NCBI RefSeq assembly: GCF_900104745.1
Contig: NZ_LT629732.1
Location: 2,529,981-2,593,980 of the forward strand
Direction of reading: 5' to 3'
DNA: 64,000 nt
Source of the DNA: Actinopolymorpha singaporensis
GTDB taxonomy: Bacteria > Actinomycetota > Actinomycetes > Propionibacteriales > Actinopolymorphaceae
Every line of letters begins with the position of its first letter. The stretch's first letter is position 1. Both the position numbers and the translations under genes were made by a program. A model generated the notes under the pieces. The model did no database searches and had not been told where the DNA came from. It saw only the letters and a program-made list of their open reading frames with translations. Of the stretch, positions 60,744-64,000 are shown piece by piece.

Positions 60744-61370
60744 TCAGCGACCGTCGATGTGTCGCCACGCGTAAAGATCGCGCAGAGCGCCGATCTGAGT
60801 ACCGTGGTGATCCACCTCGGTGAGCGTGCCGGCGATGAAGTGCGCGGCCGGGCGCGCGGGACCCGGCGGTCCCACCGCGAGCGGAAGGACTCCGGCGGCG
60901 TACGTGTACCCCGCGGTCGCCACCTCGAGCTGGTCGTCATCGGCCCGCTCGATCGCCTCGCGGAGTCTCTGCCAGCCCTCACGCAACGCGGTGACGGCTT
61001 CGGCAGCGCGGGTGAAGACCGGGTGATCGGTCAGGTAGGGGGACGTCCAGCCGCTGGCCATGGTGCGCGTCCCGCCCAGGAAGTCGATGTCGCACAGACG
61101 GCCCGGCATCGATCCGATGTGCCAGTACAGCCACGCGATGGTGGTCATCGGGACCGGGGCCGGCTCAGGTATCTCGAAGTCGGCCACCCATTCACCGACA
61201 CCGAAGGGATTCGCTGTCCTGCACTGGCCTTGCCGACGAATGCTCCAGGTCACCGTGAACGGCTCCCAGAAGAACTCGTCATCGGTCAGCTCCTCCCAGG
61301 CGCGGGCAAGGGTGAAGTGCTCGATCGAGCGCATCATCTCCAGCAGCGTGTCGGCTCGTTTCCCGGTCAT
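60744..61370 (-). CDS. DinB family protein
   Basis: A 208-residue four-helix bundle protein. The first helix is LLEMMRSIEHFTLARAWEEL with one His, IAWLYWHIGSM holds the next His, and AGTLTEVDHHGTQIGALRDL has the His cluster that completes the metal site. Members act as metal-bound thiol transferases or have no known activity. The N-terminus MTGKRADTLLEMM is directly usable. It is divergent from the ABC exporter genes. A second DinB-like protein lies 3 kb away (56910-57695). Confidence 0.8.
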   Translation of the reverse strand: MTGKRADTLLEMMRSIEHFTLARAWEELTDDEFFWEPFTVTWSIRRQGQCRTANPFGVGEWVADFEIPEPAPVPMTTIAWLYWHIGSMPGRLCDIDFLGGTRTMASGWTSPYLTDHPVFTRAAEAVTALREGWQRLREAIERADDDQLEVATAGYTYAAGVLPLAVGPPGPARPAAHFIAGTLTEVDHHGTQIGALRDLYAWRHIDGR

Positions 61371-61464
61371 GAGCGCGCATCGTAGTCAACGCCTCTTCCC
61401 ACGCTTTGATGCAGCGACACAAACGACGATGCGCCCGCCCTGCTCGACTGGTAGAAATTGTCGG

Positions 61465-63327
61465 ATGTTCGCGCTGGTGCGGTTCTCGATCACGACGGCG
61501 CCGAGGGCCGGCGGTGGCTTGGTGGGGCTGGCTGCCCTCAGCGCTGCGACAAGCCTCGCCGTGACCGTCCTGGTCGGCCAGGTGATCGGCGCGACACCGG
61601 CGTTCGTGGCCGGCGACCCGGACCACTCGTCGATGCCGGCGTTCGCTCTGCTGGTGGCCGCCCTGGTCCTGGTCTTCACCCTCGACGGTGTGCTGACGGT
61701 CGTGCTGAGCATGCTGTCCACGCGACTGACGTACGACGTGGACGTGGTGATCCACCGGGCCATCACGGCGACCATGACAGCGTCGGCGAGGATCGGCCAT
61801 CTGGAGTCACCGGCGGTGGAGGACGAGTCCCGCCGTGCACGAGGTGTCGGCAACCGCGCTATCTGGGTGGGCCTGGTCGCGCTGGCGGAGCTCGTTCGTT
61901 CACGGCTGCTGGCGATCGGTTCCGCGGTGGTCGTGGGTGCGTTGTTCTCCTGGCCGGTCGCCCTGGGATTGCTGGCAACGACGTGGCTGGTCGAATGGTG
62001 GTCGGCGCGCATCTCGGGAATCGAGCAGGTGACCTGGCGTGCCGGCACCCGCACCGGCCGGGAAGCCGACTACGCGTACGAACTGGGCATGGGGACCGCG
62101 GCCAAGGAGCTTCGGGTGTTCGGGTTCGCGCCCTGGTTGAAGAACCGGTATGTCCGCGACTGGCGCTCGGCGATGGTTCCGTTGTGGCGGGTACGCCGGG
62201 CGGCGACCTTGCGGACCACGGCCGTGTATGCCGCGCACCTGGCCGTGCTGGCCGTCGCCGTGTGGCTGCTGGTACGGAATGTCAACGCGGGCTTGCTGGG
62301 ACTGACCGAGGTCGCGACCGTGCTGGCTGCTCTGCTGCGCTTGGCGATGTCGGCGAACGGCACCGCGGCCGCGTCGATGGAACGCGCCACCTCGTCGTTG
62401 CGCGCGCTGCAGCGGCTGCCGAAGACCGCGCGGGCGGTGCGGGCGGGCGACACCGCGTTGGAAGGTGGGCGCCCCCGCCGCGATGCCGGCGAGACTGGCC
62501 CTGCCGACGTCCCGTTCGATCCGCCCAGGCCGCGAACCGGTCCACCCGACGTACGCCTGGAGGACGTGTGGTTCCGCTACCCGGGTTCCAACGTCGACGT
62601 GCTGCGTGGACTCACCCTCCGGCTGGGTGCCGGTGAGGCGATCGGCCTGGTCGGCCTGAACGGCGCGGGCAAGTCGACGCTCGTGCATCTGCTGGCAGGC
62701 GCCTACCGGCCGACCGCGGGCCGCGTCGTCGTCGACGGCGTGGACCTCGCCGACCTCGACGACCAGGAGCTCGCGGCCTGGCAGCGCAGGCTGGCGCCGG
62801 TCACCCAGGAGTTCCTGCGACTGCCGTTGACCGCCAAGGAGAACGTCACTCTCGCCGAGCCGGCGGACGCGGCCCCTGACCGGCTGGTCGCGGTGGCGGC
62901 AACCGCGGCGATCGACTCGGCGATCGCGGACCTCCCGCGGGGTTGGGACACCGTGCTGGACCGGTCGGTCACCGACGGCGGAGAGCTCTCCGGTGGGCAG
63001 TGGCAGCGCCTGGCCCTGGCACGCGCGTTGTACGCCGTGGACGCGGGTGCGGGCTTGCTGGTGCTGGACGAACCCGCCGCAGCGCTGGACGTACGCTCCG
63101 AGGCCGAGCTGGTCGACCGCTACCTGCGGATGGCCACCGGTGTGACGTCCCTGCTGATCTCGCACCGGTTCTCCGTCGTACGCAACGCCGACCGGATCTG
63201 CGTTCTGGACAAGGGTGTGATCGCAGAGCAGGGCACGCACGCGCAGCTCCTGGCGACCGGCGGCCGGTACGCGCAGATGTTCGAGCTGCAGGCCGCGCGC
63301 TACGTGGGAGGTACCCCGAATGCGTGA
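61465..63327 (+). CDS. ABC exporter half-transporter (TMD-NBD)
   Basis: A 620-residue type I ABC exporter subunit. The membrane domain covers about 1-320 with six hydrophobic segments. The nucleotide-binding domain (about 365-600) has Walker A in GLVGLNGAGKST, the Q-loop in APVTQEFLRL, signature LSGGQWQRLALARAL, Walker B LLVLDEPAAALD and the H-loop LLISHRFSVV. ATG 61465 is chosen since the first helix follows; an ATG at 61429 is in frame. No strong ribosome site is seen. It overlaps the next exporter gene by eight bases, so the two half-transporters likely form a heterodimer. Substrate unknown. Confidence 0.87.
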   Translation: MFALVRFSITTAPRAGGGLVGLAALSAATSLAVTVLVGQVIGATPAFVAGDPDHSSMPAFALLVAALVLVFTLDGVLTVVLSMLSTRLTYDVDVVIHRAITATMTASARIGHLESPAVEDESRRARGVGNRAIWVGLVALAELVRSRLLAIGSAVVVGALFSWPVALGLLATTWLVEWWSARISGIEQVTWRAGTRTGREADYAYELGMGTAAKELRVFGFAPWLKNRYVRDWRSAMVPLWRVRRAATLRTTAVYAAHLAVLAVAVWLLVRNVNAGLLGLTEVATVLAALLRLAMSANGTAAASMERATSSLRALQRLPKTARAVRAGDTALEGGRPRRDAGETGPADVPFDPPRPRTGPPDVRLEDVWFRYPGSNVDVLRGLTLRLGAGEAIGLVGLNGAGKSTLVHLLAGAYRPTAGRVVVDGVDLADLDDQELAAWQRRLAPVTQEFLRLPLTAKENVTLAEPADAAPDRLVAVAATAAIDSAIADLPRGWDTVLDRSVTDGGELSGGQWQRLALARALYAVDAGAGLLVLDEPAAALDVRSEAELVDRYLRMATGVTSLLISHRFSVVRNADRICVLDKGVIAEQGTHAQLLATGGRYAQMFELQAARYVGGTPNA

Positions 63328-64000
63328 CCGCTGGGAGTCGCTGGCGACGCTGGTCCGGCTGACGTTCGCGGCGTCACCGTGGCTGGCCACGACCGAGCTG
63401 GTGCTCGTGGTGGTGATGGCAGTCGCCGGTCCGCTGCAGGCGTACGGCGTGGCGCGGATGGTGAACGCCGTGACCGGGCAGGGTTCGGTGACGGCCGCCG
63501 CCGTGATCCTGTTCGCTGCGCTGGCGCTGGCGTTCGGCGGCCTGGTGCTGTCGGAAGCCGTACGCCACCGGCTCGAGGACGGCATCGAGCTCAGCCTGCA
63601 GCGTGAACTCCTTGACCTGGCCACCGGTCCGCCCGGGATCGGCCACCACGAACAACCCGAGATTGCCGACCGGATCGGTGCCGCCAAGGAGGAGTTCCGC
63701 CGGCTGAGGGGCACCGCGGGCACCATCGGCAGCGGGCTGGCCGTTCTGGTCAGCACCGTCACCGGGCTCGTCCTGCTCGCCGGCATCCATCCTTTGCTGT
63801 TGCTGCTGCCCCTGTTGGGATTGCTGCGGCTGTGGGCGTCGGCATTCGGCGCGCGGGAGTTCCGGCACGCGATCACCGCGACGATGCAGCACCACCGGCG
63901 CCTCGACAGACTGGCCGAGATCGCCGCTCATCCCCGGCACGGCCTGGAGGTTCGTGCGTTCGGCCTGCGCGGACTGTTGACCGACCGGATCGGCGAACTG
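63320..64000 (+). CDS. ABC exporter half-transporter, 5' part (cut by window end)
   Basis: The first 227 codons of a second exporter subunit. ATG 63320 has GGAGG eight bases upstream and overlaps the end of the previous gene by eight bases. Visible are membrane segments (ELVLVVVMAVAGPLQAYG, VTAAAVILFAALALAFGGLV and LVLLAGIHPLLLLLPLLGLL) and cytoplasmic loops. The nucleotide-binding domain lies beyond the window. The layout implies a heterodimer with the upstream gene. Confidence 0.85.
   Translation, partial: MRDRWESLATLVRLTFAASPWLATTELVLVVVMAVAGPLQAYGVARMVNAVTGQGSVTAAAVILFAALALAFGGLVLSEAVRHRLEDGIELSLQRELLDLATGPPGIGHHEQPEIADRIGAAKEEFRRLRGTAGTIGSGLAVLVSTVTGLVLLAGIHPLLLLLPLLGLLRLWASAFGAREFRHAITATMQHHRRLDRLAEIAAHPRHGLEVRAFGLRGLLTDRIGEL

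Noticed and set aside
60655-60768. 37-codon minus-strand frame ending VRRLHEYLEGLGFG, overlapping the DinB gene end
   Set aside because: No ribosome site, no known family and overlap with a real gene; at most a relic.

Overview
The window is GC-rich DNA (about 70% by eye) with dense genes, frequent GTG/TTG starts, ATGA/GTGA stop-start overlaps and TANNNT-type -10 elements. This points to an actinobacterium. The mix of LacI-type sugar operons, family S1 sulfatases, GH2/GH43/GH76/GH84 enzymes, many enolase-superfamily dehydratases and VOC proteins resembles soil or plant-associated Propionibacteriales such as Actinopolymorpha or Kribbella. That placement is an inference from gene content, not from a marker gene. 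I see no rRNA, tRNA, CRISPR array, IS element or phage, so this is ordinary chromosome with accessory metabolism.

Layout. 1-6.6 kb: the end of a GT2 glycosyltransferase, a PRC-barrel-like protein, an Orn/Lys/Arg decarboxylase, a GNAT, an MGDG-synthase-like glycosyltransferase, a DMT transporter and a NodB deacetylase. 6.6-10.5 kb: a minus-strand run of VOC protein, NAT_N/GNAT_C acyltransferase, an internally duplicated pterin-dehydratase-like/VOC protein and a GNAT. Two copies of one roughly 50-bp hairpin repeat lie just 3' of the two GNAT genes. 10.6-15.8 kb: a coupled operon of ABC ATPase, ABC-2 permease and a secreted beta-propeller/phosphoesterase. 16-22.8 kb: GH76, a cupin, a GlxA-type regulator, an orphan mraY and a large GH84 enzyme. 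22.8-26.5 kb: a DUF6174-like gene remnant, then a PhyH dioxygenase/epimerase pair with a clear promoter and terminator, and a D-galactonate dehydratase gene (dgoD). 26.5-31.4 kb: a decayed CPA1 antiporter, a 973-residue DUF4157/phospholipase-C-like/beta-propeller protein (the strongest novelty candidate), and an NlpC/P60-like hydrolase.

31.8-42.3 kb is a carbohydrate locus: two sugar ABC permeases, sulfatase, GH2, a second sulfatase broken by one extra base, a sugar-binding lipoprotein and a LacI regulator, all on the minus strand. A GH43 gene is divergent across a 115-bp intergenic that carries a 20-bp imperfect palindrome, a candidate LacI operator. Together they look like uptake, desulfation and hydrolysis of a sulfated glycoside or glycan.

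42.4-48.6 kb: alcohol dehydrogenase, a broken small membrane protein, an AEC carrier, two coupled CNNM/CBS proteins and a TetR regulator. TetR shares two palindromic operators with a divergent SDR gene. 49.6-57.7 kb: a D-aminoacylase, an EndoIII-like protein, three enolase-superfamily genes (one glucarate dehydratase-like), an APH-type kinase and a pentapeptide/DinB fusion. 57.8-64 kb: a Ski2-like helicase, a DinB protein and two overlapping ABC exporter half-transporters, the second cut by the window end.
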